DNA of 49,748 nucleotides. Origin: Candidatus [Bacteroides] periocalifornicus (lineage in GTDB: Bacteria > Bacteroidota > Bacteroidia > Bacteroidales > CAJPTX01). The stretch covers positions 1 to 49,748 of the forward strand of contig LIIK01000016.1 in assembly GCA_001421095.1 (NCBI GenBank), read 5' to 3'. Below, piece by piece: positions 1 to 7,549 of this stretch. Both the position numbers and the translations under genes were made by a program. How positions within the stretch are numbered: the first letter of the stretch is position 1; each line of letters starts with the position of its first letter. Under the pieces are notes generated by a model. It saw only the letters and a list, made by a program, of their open reading frames with translations. It made no database searches and was not told the origin of the DNA.

Positions 1-27
1 TACGGCGATGGTACGGCGATGGTACGG
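1..27. repeat. Short tandem repeat, 11-bp unit
   Basis: Two copies of TACGGCGATGG are followed by a partial third copy (TACGG). The 16-base core TACGGCGATGGTACGG recurs in both orientations inside the large inverted repeat near 27.1 kb, so this is probably the edge of a dispersed intergenic repeat that continues to the left of the window. It lies outside any gene. Confidence 0.7.
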
Positions 28-293
28 AGGAGAATAGGGGGGGCCTACGGTAGGCGTCGGCAGAAGCAAAGGCAGCCAACGCGCGGGCTGCACTACGGAT
101 GGAAGGGTACAGCGCGCTGCCCCATTCAGAAGTTCACCTTTGGCATATAGCAGAAAAAGACGTACCTTCGCGGTGTAATGGGTAGGAACTTGCCGAGTAG
201 CCACAAGTTCTCCTAGGCATTAAAAAGACCGCACCCTGCCCCACCAGCAGGCGTAGGCGCACGGTAAATTGGTAGAACGCGAAAAACGAAGGC
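28..293. other. Non-coding region upstream of thiE
   Basis: No convincing gene is seen. The region is GC-rich and partly repetitive. It contains a small hairpin at 186-210 (GAACTTG/CAAGTTC). I looked for a TPP riboswitch, expected upstream of thiamine genes, and did not find its conserved thi-box sequence. Confidence 0.5.
140..170 (+). promoter_or_regulatory. Candidate Bacteroidota promoter for thiEG
   Basis: A TTG triplet at 140-142 is followed after 20 bases by TACCTTCG (163-170), one mismatch from the Bacteroidota -7 element TAnnTTTG. Transcription would start about 120 bases before thiE. This is a pattern match only. Confidence 0.4.
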
Positions 294-959
294 ATGGGGA
301 CATTTGCCGAGGAGAAGGGGTGGATTCAGAATCGCCTGATGTTCATCACATTACAGGATAGCCAATACTCTATCAAAGATCAGGTTGGCGACTACCTGGC
401 GGGTGGCGGGCAGCTGGTGCAGTTTCGCGTAAAGGGGCATCTACCCAGAGGGCTAGAGCGCGAGGCTGGGATGATCCAGCGAAAATGCGAGCAAGCCGAG
501 GCCCGAATGATCGTAAACGACTACGTAGACGTAGCCCAGGAAGTGGGCGCCTGGGGCGTACACCTCGGTCAGGATGACGCATCCCCAAAGGCCGCGAGAG
601 CAACCCTAAGGCCCGATGCCGTGGTGGGGGCCACGGCGCACAGCTGGGAGGAGGTTCTTGCCCTGAAGAACGCCCCAATAGACTACATAGGGCTGGGGCC
701 GCTCCACTTCACCAGCACCAAGACGAACCTGGCGCAGATACTTGGATACCAAGGGGTAGAGGATATTTTGGGCAAGATGCTTTCGGCTAATATCAACATC
801 CCGGTGTATGTGGTAGGCGGGGTAGAGAACCAGGATGTACGCCCTCTCATAAAGATGGGTGCATACGGTGTAGCAGTCTCTGGGAGCATTGCGTTGGCCA
901 GTGACATCGTTTTCGCCACCCAGAAATTTTTGGAATCCATAGCCAAGGGGATACGATAA
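294..959 (+). CDS. thiE: Thiamine phosphate synthase (ThiE)
   Basis: This cytoplasmic enzyme joins HMP pyrophosphate to thiazole phosphate to give thiamine monophosphate. The 221 residues show the TIM-barrel hallmarks of the family in order: a phosphate-handling VQFRVKG segment near residue 40, NDYVDVA near 82, GVHLGQDD near 92, GATAHS near 112, IGLGPLHFTSTKT near 131, and the glycine-rich VVGGV and AVSGS phosphate-binding turns near the C-terminus. The ATG at 294 is used; an in-frame ATG at 339 (MFITLQ) would also leave the domain intact and is closer to the usual N-terminus. The stop codon overlaps the thiG start (TAATG), so the two are co-translated. No thiS, thiC or thiH lies beside it, so the rest of the pathway must be elsewhere. 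Confidence 0.93.
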   Translation: MGTFAEEKGWIQNRLMFITLQDSQYSIKDQVGDYLAGGGQLVQFRVKGHLPRGLEREAGMIQRKCEQAEARMIVNDYVDVAQEVGAWGVHLGQDDASPKAARATLRPDAVVGATAHSWEEVLALKNAPIDYIGLGPLHFTSTKTNLAQILGYQGVEDILGKMLSANINIPVYVVGGVENQDVRPLIKMGAYGVAVSGSIALASDIVFATQKFLESIAKGIR

Positions 960-1735
960 TGCTACAGATCGGTAACTATCAGCTCGCCTCGCGCCTGTTC
1001 GTAGGTACGGGCAAATTCGCCTCGAATGCGCAGATGCAGGCCGCCATATTGGCAAGCAGCACAGAGCTCGTAACCGTAGCGCTCAAGCGGGTAGATACCC
1101 ACAGTGGGCAAGATGAGATGCTGCGCCACATCCTACAGCCCGGGGTTCATCTACTGCCGAATACATCGGGGGTTCGCACGGCCAAGGAGGCAATATTCGC
1201 CGCCCAAATGGCCCGTGAGGCACTCGGCACAGATCTGATAAAGATAGAGGTTCACCCAGACCCTCGCTACCTGCTCCCCGACGGCGAGGAGACGCTAGAA
1301 GCCACTCGGGTACTAGCCAAAGAGGGGTTCGTGGTGCTGCCCTACGTGCAGGCAGACCCTGTGCTGTGCAAGAAACTGGAGGAGGTGGGGGCTGCTGCGG
1401 TAATGCCGCTGGGTGCACCTATCGGGAGCAACCGAGGGCTATTGACACGCGATTTCCTACGTATCATCATAGAGCAGAGCCGCGTACCGGTAGTGGTGGA
1501 TGCAGGGATAGGCGCACCCTCACACGCCTGCGAGGCTATGGAGATGGGGGCCGATGCGGTGCTGGTAAACACCGCAATAGCCGTGGCTGACGACCCCACA
1601 TCTATGGCAGGTGCTTTCCGCGTAGCAGTAGAGGCGGGCTACGCCGCACGGCAGGCTGGGCTAGGGGTGGCCAGCACTGAGGCGCAGGCCAGCAGCCCGC
1701 TCACGGCTTTCCTCGACGAGCTGGAGGGTGAGTAA
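959..1735 (+). CDS. thiG: Thiazole synthase (ThiG)
   Basis: ThiG forms the thiazole phosphate ring from deoxyxylulose phosphate, dehydroglycine and the ThiS thiocarboxylate. The protein is 258 residues, the usual family length. The Schiff-base lysine is clear at about residue 95 in the TDLIKIEVH segment. Other family blocks are visible: LFVGTGKF near 13-20, LLPNTSGVRTAKEA near 65-78, PLGAPIGSNRG near 150, and the C-terminal VVDAGIGAPSHA and DAVLVNTAIA phosphate-binding segments. The start overlaps the thiE stop by one base, so expression is coupled. ThiG needs the carrier protein ThiS and an iminoglycine source (ThiH or ThiO); neither gene is next to it here. Confidence 0.96.
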   Translation: MLQIGNYQLASRLFVGTGKFASNAQMQAAILASSTELVTVALKRVDTHSGQDEMLRHILQPGVHLLPNTSGVRTAKEAIFAAQMAREALGTDLIKIEVHPDPRYLLPDGEETLEATRVLAKEGFVVLPYVQADPVLCKKLEEVGAAAVMPLGAPIGSNRGLLTRDFLRIIIEQSRVPVVVDAGIGAPSHACEAMEMGADAVLVNTAIAVADDPTSMAGAFRVAVEAGYAARQAGLGVASTEAQASSPLTAFLDELEGE

Positions 1736-2186
1736 AGGGAAAATCCATTTAAACAACCCTCAGATTCCAGGAACTGGGGTGCAAAAACCTTAGGACGTAC
1801 AATATTTTCATCAAACAACGAGATTTGACATCACAATCCCAATAGGGCGATACGTATGGACGGTGCATAGGGATGGTGCAGTTGAGAGCGGAACGCATAG
1901 GGACGGTGCGTAGGGGGCGGCGGTGCGTAGGGGCGGTGCCGAGCGCAGCGAGTGCCCGCCCACCCACCGATAGCCCGCCCTCCTGCGAGTGCGATTGGGC
2001 AGAAGCAAGCCAAGGGCTATCTACCAGCCCCAGCAAGGGTTCTCCCGCTAGCTTACTCCCCAGGATTATCCTGCTCCACAGCAACCCTAGGAATACGGGA
2101 TTCCCTGCCAGAGGGCAACAATATTCGCCAAGAGGAGGCGGTCTAATCCCCTGTTGATTACATCACATTCGCATAACAGAACAACC
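1736..2186. other. Intergenic region, repeats and no gene
   Basis: This 451-base gap carries no gene I can support. Small open frames on both strands are low-complexity translations of the repeats described at 1858-1943. I see no clear terminator for thiEG and no strong TAnnTTTG promoter for purS. Confidence 0.6.
1858..1943. repeat. Degenerate tandem repeat, about 13-bp unit
   Basis: Around five imperfect copies of a GGACGGTGCRTAG-like unit lie head to tail: clear copies at 1858-1870 and 1901-1913, a stretched copy at 1914-1930, and a diverged copy at 1931-1943. The array is G-rich on the + strand. It resembles the GC-rich repeats at 1-27 and 27.1 kb in composition, but it is not the same unit. 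Confidence 0.6.
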
Positions 2187-2438
2187 ATGCAATTCGAGGT
2201 AGAGGTGAACGTAATGCCGCAACGCGCGCTGCTAGACCCGCAGGGGCGGGCGGTGAAGAATACGCTCCAGCAGGCTGGCTACCAAGGGGTAGTAGATGTG
2301 CGCATAGGCAAGCATATAGTGCTATCCCTAGAGGCGAACAGCGAGGATGAGGCTCGCCAACAGGTGAATACGCTCTGCGCAAAGGTGCTATCAAACCCCG
2401 TGATGGAGGGTTTCGAATACAGCATCAAAGCCCTCTAG
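2187..2438 (+). CDS. purS: Phosphoribosylformylglycinamidine synthase subunit PurS
   Basis: PurS is the small accessory subunit that lets PurQ and small-type PurL form the FGAM synthase complex of purine synthesis. The 83-residue protein aligns along its whole length with the family: LLDPQGRAVKNTLQQAGY near residues 13-30, then VVDVRIGKHI near 33-42, and a C-terminal segment with LSNPVMEGFEY. The ATG at 2187 fits the family length; an ATG 33 bases upstream would add residues unrelated to PurS. It lies 19 bases before the acyltransferase gene and may share its transcript. purL and purQ are not in the window. Its presence implies a small-type PurL in this organism. Confidence 0.85.
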   Translation: MQFEVEVNVMPQRALLDPQGRAVKNTLQQAGYQGVVDVRIGKHIVLSLEANSEDEARQQVNTLCAKVLSNPVMEGFEYSIKAL

Positions 2439-2457
2439 GCGTCGATACCGCAACACG

Positions 2458-3300
2458 ATGAACCTCTCAGAGGCTCTCGGGCAGGGCAATGTGGTACTCG
2501 AAGAGCTGATACGTGCCAAAAATCCACGCTTGCTGGGGCGCATTCCGCGCTGCGCGCTACGCTACCTCAAGCGGATTCTGCACCTCGATAGCGTAAACGG
2601 CACCATTCGCGCTAACCCGGGCGCTAAAGGGGTAGAGTTCGCAGACCGCGTGCTGGCCGAGATGCAGGTCTCCTACCAGGCCCACGGCCTAGAGGTGCTA
2701 CCCGAGCAGGGACGCTATCTCTTTGTGAGCAACCACCCGCTGGGAGGGCTCGACGGCATGGTGCTGATCTCTTCGATTGGGCATCGTTGGCCTGAACTCT
2801 ATTTCCCTGTGAATGATTTCCTCACGCTCATTCCCCAATTCCAAGACATCTTCATCCCTATCAACAAACACGGAGCGCAAAGCCAAGCGGCCGCCCAACA
2901 CCTCAACGAGGCCTACGCCTCCAATGGGCAGGTGCTCTACTTCCCCGCGGGCCTCTGCTCCAGGCGAATCAGAGGGAAGATAGTAGACCTTGAATGGAAG
3001 AGCAATTTTATAGCCAAAGCCATAGAGTTTCGCCGCGCGGTAGTGCCGATCTTCTTCGGAGGGCGAAACTCACGCTGGTTCTACAACCTCGCGTGGCTGA
3101 GGCAGTTCCTCCGCATTAGGGTGAACATAGAAATGCTCTACCTGGTAGATGAGATGTACCGACAGCAGGGAACTACGCTAAACCTCCAGGTGGGTACTCC
3201 CATAGCCTGGGAGACGTTTACCAGCAGCTCGCACGATCGCCAAGGGTGGGCAAACTGGGTGCGTGAGCAGGTGTATCGGCTTAGCGAAAAGCTGCGGTAG
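2458..3300 (+). CDS. Lysophospholipid/aminolipid acyltransferase (PlsC-like)
   Basis: This 280-residue protein belongs to the PlsC-like acyltransferases often labelled 'putative hemolysin'. The catalytic block NHPLGGLDGM sits near residue 92, with catalytic His and Asp. A second block, YFPAGLCSRR near 160, corresponds to the glycerol-phosphate-binding region of the family. The sequence has no clear membrane-spanning helix and no signal peptide, so it probably acts at the cytoplasmic face of the inner membrane. Relatives include the O-acyltransferases of ornithine lipid (OlsA) and of Bacteroides glycine lipid (GlsA). Which acceptor is used here cannot be told from sequence, and no GNAT-type N-acyltransferase partner is adjacent. 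It is 19 bases downstream of purS. Confidence 0.75.
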   Translation: MNLSEALGQGNVVLEELIRAKNPRLLGRIPRCALRYLKRILHLDSVNGTIRANPGAKGVEFADRVLAEMQVSYQAHGLEVLPEQGRYLFVSNHPLGGLDGMVLISSIGHRWPELYFPVNDFLTLIPQFQDIFIPINKHGAQSQAAAQHLNEAYASNGQVLYFPAGLCSRRIRGKIVDLEWKSNFIAKAIEFRRAVVPIFFGGRNSRWFYNLAWLRQFLRIRVNIEMLYLVDEMYRQQGTTLNLQVGTPIAWETFTSSSHDRQGWANWVREQVYRLSEKLR

Positions 3301-3333
3301 CACGCTAAACAACGGCCGCAAACAGCATAACGG

Positions 3334-4158
3334 CTACCTCCCCCGGAAATAGCCCTCGGCCTCCCGAACCACTCGCAGGGGATCAAACTGACGGGTAGAT
3401 GGGGCGAAACGCAAGTAGAGCAGGTACTCCGTGTTACGCCCCCGCCCGCCTAGTGGGCTGTACGTGAGGCCGTGCGGATGCAACCCTGCAATGCGGGCTG
3501 CATCTACCACCCGGGTAATGGCCCTCAGTTGGTCGGTCCCCTTCCTTACAAGTCCATGCCGGTCAAGACCTTTCGGCCCTACCTCAAACTGCGGTTTCAC
3601 TAGGAGCACCGCAAATCCATCGGCGGCCAGAAATTCAGGAATACGGGGGATAACGTAGGTAAGCGAGATGAAGGAGAGATCTGCCACCAGGGCCTCTGCC
3701 ACACGCCCACCGCACTGGGCTAGCGTGAGATCTTTGACGTGCGTCCCCTCAAGGCTCACCACCCTCCTATCGACCTGTAAACTAGGGTGTAGCTGGGCAG
3801 TTCCCACATCCACTGCCCATACCCGCGTAGCCCCATGCTCGAGTACGCAGTGGGTAAATCCGCCCGTAGATGCTCCGAGGTCTATAACTCTCAGCCCCTG
3901 AAAATCAAGAGAGAACACCTCAACGGCTCGCTGGAGCTTCAGCCCGCCCTGCCCTACAAACTGGGGCGTATCGGTTGCCCGAATCTCAATATTCCACCCT
4001 GGCTCCACCATGCAGGAGGGTTTTACGCATACTGCACCATTCACCAGCACGCGCCCGTCGGCCACCATGCGATGGGCTACCGTGCGGCTAGCAGCTAGGG
4101 CCCGAGCAACGAGCGCAACATCGAGCCGTAATCTCTCTGCGGGGTTGGGTGTCTCCAT
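3334..4158 (-). CDS. tlyA: TlyA family rRNA 2'-O-methyltransferase
   Basis: The protein has 274 residues. An N-terminal S4 RNA-binding domain (about residues 9-70, with SRTVAHRMVADGRVLVNG) is followed by an FtsJ-like SAM-dependent methyltransferase fold. The SAM motif is VIDLGASTGGFTHC near residue 90, and AVDVGTAQL near 116 is the second nucleotide-binding strand. TlyA proteins of other bacteria methylate ribosomal RNA 2'-hydroxyls and affect capreomycin sensitivity; some are called hemolysin A. The start is the ATG at 4158, only about 13 bases after the predicted transcription start, so the leader is very short. The gene converges on the acyltransferase gene with 33 bases between them and diverges from mnmD. 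Confidence 0.88.
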   Translation of the reverse strand: METPNPAERLRLDVALVARALAASRTVAHRMVADGRVLVNGAVCVKPSCMVEPGWNIEIRATDTPQFVGQGGLKLQRAVEVFSLDFQGLRVIDLGASTGGFTHCVLEHGATRVWAVDVGTAQLHPSLQVDRRVVSLEGTHVKDLTLAQCGGRVAEALVADLSFISLTYVIPRIPEFLAADGFAVLLVKPQFEVGPKGLDRHGLVRKGTDQLRAITRVVDAARIAGLHPHGLTYSPLGGRGRNTEYLLYLRFAPSTRQFDPLRVVREAEGYFRGR

Positions 4159-4177
4159 AGCTTTCGCTTACTTCGCG

Positions 4178-4185
4178 CAAAATTA
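4178..4185 (-). promoter_or_regulatory. Promoter -7 element for tlyA
   Basis: On the - strand this reads TAATTTTG, a match to TAnnTTTG. It is 20 bases upstream of the tlyA ATG, in the 44-base space shared with divergent mnmD. Confidence 0.6.
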
Positions 4186-4202
4186 GCCAATAAGAGCACG
4201 CC

Positions 4203-4919
4203 ATGCAAGATGGGGCTGGAATGCCTAAACTCAGAAAGACCGCCGACGGGAGTCCTACGCTCTACAGCGCAGCGTTTGGCGAAACCTACCATTCCATGCA
4301 AGGGGCCCTTAGCGAAAGCCAATACGTATTTGTGGAGCAGGGGGCAAAGCGGTGCGGGGAACAGAAATCCATCAGAATCCTAGAATACGGGCTGGGCATG
4401 GGGTTGAATTTCCTAGCCACTCTCCAATGGGCTCTGCAAGATGGGGTAACACTCCACTACACGGGAATAGAACTCTACCCCGTAGCAGAACAGCTTCTGT
4501 ATACACTCAAAATCGAAGGTGTAGCCCCCCAATTCGCTAAGCTCTGGCAAGAGGCTATGCTCGCCCCCTGGCAGCACACGGGTGAAGACTCCACATTCAG
4601 GCTACCCAATGGGGGGAGCTTGAGGAAATTGCTGGACGACATGCGCACCTACACCCCCGAGGCAGAATGCTACCAGGTGGTCTACTTCGATGCCTTTAGC
4701 CCCGAGGTTGTTCCCGAGCAATGGCAACCCTCTGTATTCCAGCATTGCTACGATGCGCTACGCCCTGGCGGATTGCTGGTAACCTACAGCGCGAGCGGTG
4801 TTGCCAAGCGTGGGCTGCGTACCGTGGGGTTCAGGGTAGAACGGTTGCCAGGCGCTCTGGGCAAACGGCACATGCTGCGCGCCAAGAAACCCGCCACCCA
4901 CCGTTCTCTAGAAAAATAG
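4203..4919 (+). CDS. mnmD: tRNA wobble-uridine methyltransferase MnmD
   Basis: MnmD carries out the final SAM-dependent methylation of 5-aminomethyl-2-thiouridine to mnm5s2U at tRNA position 34. It is the stand-alone equivalent of one half of E. coli MnmC. The 238 residues start with the family signature DGSPTLYSAAFGETYHS (15-31) and ALSESQYVF. A SAM-binding EYGLGMGLN follows at 61-69, and YFDAFSPEVVPEQW near 163 is the catalytic region. The C-terminus GFRVERLPGALGKRHM is typical. There is no FAD-oxidase half. A second ATG at 4221 (MPKLRK) is an equally plausible start. The end of the gene carries the promoter of the next gene. Confidence 0.87.
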   Translation: MQDGAGMPKLRKTADGSPTLYSAAFGETYHSMQGALSESQYVFVEQGAKRCGEQKSIRILEYGLGMGLNFLATLQWALQDGVTLHYTGIELYPVAEQLLYTLKIEGVAPQFAKLWQEAMLAPWQHTGEDSTFRLPNGGSLRKLLDDMRTYTPEAECYQVVYFDAFSPEVVPEQWQPSVFQHCYDALRPGGLLVTYSASGVAKRGLRTVGFRVERLPGALGKRHMLRAKKPATHRSLEK

Positions 4920-4927
4920 TAACTTTG
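4920..4927 (+). promoter_or_regulatory. Promoter -7 element for the barrel gene
   Basis: TAACTTTG begins one base after the mnmD stop codon and lies 22 bases before the ATG at 4949. This supports the short start for the outer-membrane protein rather than a long frame that would overlap mnmD. Confidence 0.7.
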
Positions 4928-4948
4928 CGGCGTAAGAAACGAACAGAT

Positions 4949-5635
4949 ATGGTACGTATAGCTATCGCAACCGTGCTGACAGCATGGCTGGCTATAGGGC
5001 AACTGTCGGTGTGCCTCGCGAGGGGCTATGATGACAAGTTCAGATTCGGCATCCACCTCGACCCTCAAATCGGGTGGTTCTCGGTAGACAACAACCGATT
5101 CGAGAACTCTGGCGTAAGCCTCGGATTCTGCCCTGGGGTAGATGGGGAGTACATCTTTGCACGGCGCTACTCCCTGGGTACAGGCATCAGCTATGAGTTC
5201 CGAGGTGGAAGCCTCCAATACCTAACTGGCGGCTACCACCTTAAAACGAAGTATGACGGCGACCTCCCCATAAAGGAGCACTCGGTGGTACATACGAGGA
5301 CGAGCCTGCTCACCATCCCCATTACGCTGAAAATGCGGGCTATCGAGATTGGGTACACCACCTTTTGGGCGGCAGCAGGCTTCACCGGGCACATCACCCT
5401 CTCTGAGACGGCAGAAAGCCCTGCAAACGGCATAAAGACCATCAAGCTGAATGGAATGTACCAACCCTTCTACGTGGGCTACATCATGCAGCTGGGGGTG
5501 GAGTACTCGCTGGGCGGCCCCAGCAGCGTGGTTGGGGGTATCGGGTTCAACGGAACGTTCGGCAAAGCCTATGACCCAGGCCTTGGGGTAGTGGGCGCGT
5601 ACAATCTGCATCTACGCATAGGTTTCACCTTCTAG
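4949..5635 (+). CDS. Outer-membrane beta-barrel protein (PorT/OmpW-like)
   Basis: The 228-residue protein starts with a clean signal peptide (MVRIAIATVLTAWLAIGQ... with cleavage near LARG). The rest is alternating amphipathic strands with aromatic belts (FRFGIHLDPQIGWF, LGTGISYEFRGG, YVGYIMQLGVEYSLGG) and the C-terminus LHLRIGFTF, ending in Phe as outer-membrane barrels do. Length and pattern fit the 'PorT family/porin family' small barrels common in Bacteroidota. I cannot say whether it is the T9SS component PorT itself. The frame extends 76 codons upstream into mnmD but the promoter at 4920-4927 rules that out. Its partner or ligand is unknown. Confidence 0.72.
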   Translation: MVRIAIATVLTAWLAIGQLSVCLARGYDDKFRFGIHLDPQIGWFSVDNNRFENSGVSLGFCPGVDGEYIFARRYSLGTGISYEFRGGSLQYLTGGYHLKTKYDGDLPIKEHSVVHTRTSLLTIPITLKMRAIEIGYTTFWAAAGFTGHITLSETAESPANGIKTIKLNGMYQPFYVGYIMQLGVEYSLGGPSSVVGGIGFNGTFGKAYDPGLGVVGAYNLHLRIGFTF

Positions 5636-5728
5636 CCCTGCTCTAAAGCACTCGCAGCTGGCGGTCAGAATTCCGCTTTGCCCGCACGTACCACTCCCAG
5701 GCATGAATACTTAAAGCGCGCAAATACC

Positions 5729-7387
5729 ATGAGAATTGGGGTAGCACAGCCACGCCACAGGCCGGGCGACGTAGAATTCAACCGCCTTCAGATGCTGGAG
5801 GCCGCCAACCTTGCGCAGGAGAATGGGTGCGAGCTGCTGATATTCCCCCGTAGGGCTCTCACCGGGCGCATTACCGGGAGCGAACCGCAGCTGCATAAGC
5901 TCATGGAAATGCAAGAGCAAGCGCTCCTGTGGCTATCTGAGCACCTCGGGACAATGGCCGTCTGCCTAGGCACCATGGGGATTCGCAAGCAGGGGAATGG
6001 TGAACTCTCCATCAATGACTGCATCACCCTCCTCAACGGGCGTCCAGAGGAGGATCTTCCTCCAGCACAACCGTATGGGGTATGGCAAGGGTTCTACGTA
6101 GGTGAAAAAAGGGTTAGCGTTTGCCTCTACAACCACGCCCTTCTGGGTAAAGAGCTTAGCACCCCAGAGGCAGAGCTGCTGGTGGTACTCACCGAGGATG
6201 GATGGACTACCTCATACCCAACGGTCTGGGCAAAACTCAGCGCGCTGGCCACTACCGCCAAGAAGACCATAGCCTTTGCCTCGGGGGCTGGCATTGCCGG
6301 GAGTCGGGTTCTCATGGGAAACTCTAGCATCCTACTCCCCACGGGCAGATTCCAAACATTAGGGCTATCCCCCTCTACAACACCCCTTATACTCGACACC
6401 GAAGACCTACAGCGTAGCGATTCAGAGGGTAGCGAAAACGATTCCCCTCTTAATTCATCCACCATCCAGCCACTGCCCACGAACGGCGAGGATTCCGCCC
6501 CCTTAGCCCAGGAATCTGCAGCACACCACGGGCAAGAAGACGCACAACCACAGCATCTGGCCGAAGCCCTGGAGGTTGGAATTCGTGAATGGTTCTACAG
6601 CAATAGGCTGACCCGGGCAGTGCTAGGGCTCAGCGGTGGAATCGACTCAGCCCTAGTGGCTGCGCTTGCCCAGAGGGCGCTAGGAGCAGAGAATGTGCTC
6701 GGCGTACTCCTGCCCTCGCGCTACACAAGCCAGCAATCGGTAGACGATGCGCTACAGCTGGCGCAAAATCTTGGTATAGAGACCAAAACCATCCCAATAG
6801 ATCCTGTGTGCAAGCAGGCCGAGCAGGCTCTATCGCCCATATTTGGAGCTATGCCGGCCGATACTACCGAGGAGAACATTCAGGCTCGGGCGCGCGCATT
6901 GCTGCTTATGGGAATCTCCAACAAGCTGGGACACGTGCTGCTGAACACCTCCAATAAGAGCGAGGCCGCTGTGGGCTACAGCACCATGTACGGCGATATG
7001 TGCGGTGTGCTGGCTGTAATCGGCGACCTGTACAAAGGGCAGATCTACGCGCTTGCCCGGTGGCTCAACATGGAGAAAACGGTGATCCCCGAGCAGATAA
7101 TAAACCGTCTGCCAACGGCAGAACTCCGCCCAGATCAAACAGACCAGGATTCTCTTCCGCCCTACAGCGTGCTCGACCACGCCCTCTACCTGCTAGTAGA
7201 CCTAGGGCTACCTACAGCTCAGCTCCCAGAGCATGGTATACCCCAGGAGACGGCAGAACAAGTGCAGAAACTCGTGCGCCAGAGCGCCTACAAGCGAGAG
7301 CAGATGCCCCCAATCCTCAAGATTAGTAACAATCCATTCGGGAAGGCGAACGGCGAAATAGACCTAAAGGGCGGATGGGTGCTGTGA
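5729..7387 (+). CDS. nadE: NAD synthetase with a degenerate glutaminase domain
   Basis: NadE amidates nicotinate adenine dinucleotide to NAD. The C-terminal half (about residues 280-552) is a complete synthetase: the PP-loop SGGIDSA at 302-308, VLGVLLPSRYTSQQS, ENIQARARALLLMG, NTSNKSEAAVGYSTMYGD and PTAELRPDQTDQDSLPPY. The N-terminal half has the nitrilase fold (MRIGVAQ...), which normally supplies ammonia from glutamine through a Glu-Lys-Cys triad. Here the usual FPELxLTGY reads IFPRRALTGR, so Glu is replaced by Arg near position 41. The segment that should carry Lys (KxxLPNYxVFDE) is shortened to EEDLPPAQPYGV. A Cys remains at about 132 (VSVCLYN), but the usual following Glu-Asp is gone. 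I infer that the enzyme depends on free ammonia. The start chosen is the ATG at 5729, where homology begins; a longer frame from 5678 adds an unrelated lead. Confidence 0.88.
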   Translation: MRIGVAQPRHRPGDVEFNRLQMLEAANLAQENGCELLIFPRRALTGRITGSEPQLHKLMEMQEQALLWLSEHLGTMAVCLGTMGIRKQGNGELSINDCITLLNGRPEEDLPPAQPYGVWQGFYVGEKRVSVCLYNHALLGKELSTPEAELLVVLTEDGWTTSYPTVWAKLSALATTAKKTIAFASGAGIAGSRVLMGNSSILLPTGRFQTLGLSPSTTPLILDTEDLQRSDSEGSENDSPLNSSTIQPLPTNGEDSAPLAQESAAHHGQEDAQPQHLAEALEVGIREWFYSNRLTRAVLGLSGGIDSALVAALAQRALGAENVLGVLLPSRYTSQQSVDDALQLAQNLGIETKTIPIDPVCKQAEQALSPIFGAMPADTTEENIQARARALLLMGISNKLGHVLLNTSNKSEAAVGYSTMYGDMCGVLAVIGDLYKGQIYALARWLNMEKTVIPEQIINRLPTAELRPDQTDQDSLPPYSVLDHALYLLVDLGLPTAQLPEHGIPQETAEQVQKLVRQSAYKREQMPPILKISNNPFGKANGEIDLKGGWVL

Positions 7388-7421
7388 AACCACCCACCCT
7401 ATGAATGGGAATAGCCCACTA

Positions 7422-7463
7422 AAAGGAATCCCCCCGACCAAGCATGGTCGGGGGGATTCCTTT
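7422..7463. terminator. Bidirectional intrinsic terminator
   Basis: Perfect 19-bp arms at 7422-7440 and 7445-7463 surround a 4-base loop (AGCA). The GC core is flanked by A-run and T-run ends. It sits between convergent nadE (+) and the glycogen gene (-) and would serve both. Confidence 0.85.
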
Positions 7464-7486
7464 CTACGCAAAGCCCCCTGCATTCC

Positions 7487-7521
7487 AAGACCTCTCAGCA
7501 AAACTCACATAACGGATGTGG
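7487..7521. repeat. Dispersed repeat, copy 1
   Basis: AAGACCTCT, then GCAAAACTCACATAA, then CGG recur with small gaps at 15080-15112. The AGACCTCTGCAAAA core resembles terminal inverted repeats I recall from Porphyromonas insertion sequences and MITEs. No transposase is near, so it may be a remnant. Confidence 0.45.
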
Positions 7522-7549
7522 CTTCGTTATGGTCATTGCCCGCTTCGGC

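Noticed and set aside
28..293. TPP riboswitch ahead of thiE
   Set aside because: The conserved CTGAGA and ACCTGA-type blocks were not found by eye.
1..1943. CRISPR array from the short tandem repeats
   Set aside because: Units are 11-13 bases, contiguous and without regular spacers; no cas gene is present.
1873..2157. Small frames over the thiG-purS gap
   Set aside because: They translate the tandem repeat in several frames and have no conserved pattern or promoter.
4721..4948. Upstream extension of the outer-membrane barrel frame
   Set aside because: It overlaps mnmD in another frame, and the promoter at 4920-4927 lies inside it; the signal peptide begins at 4949.
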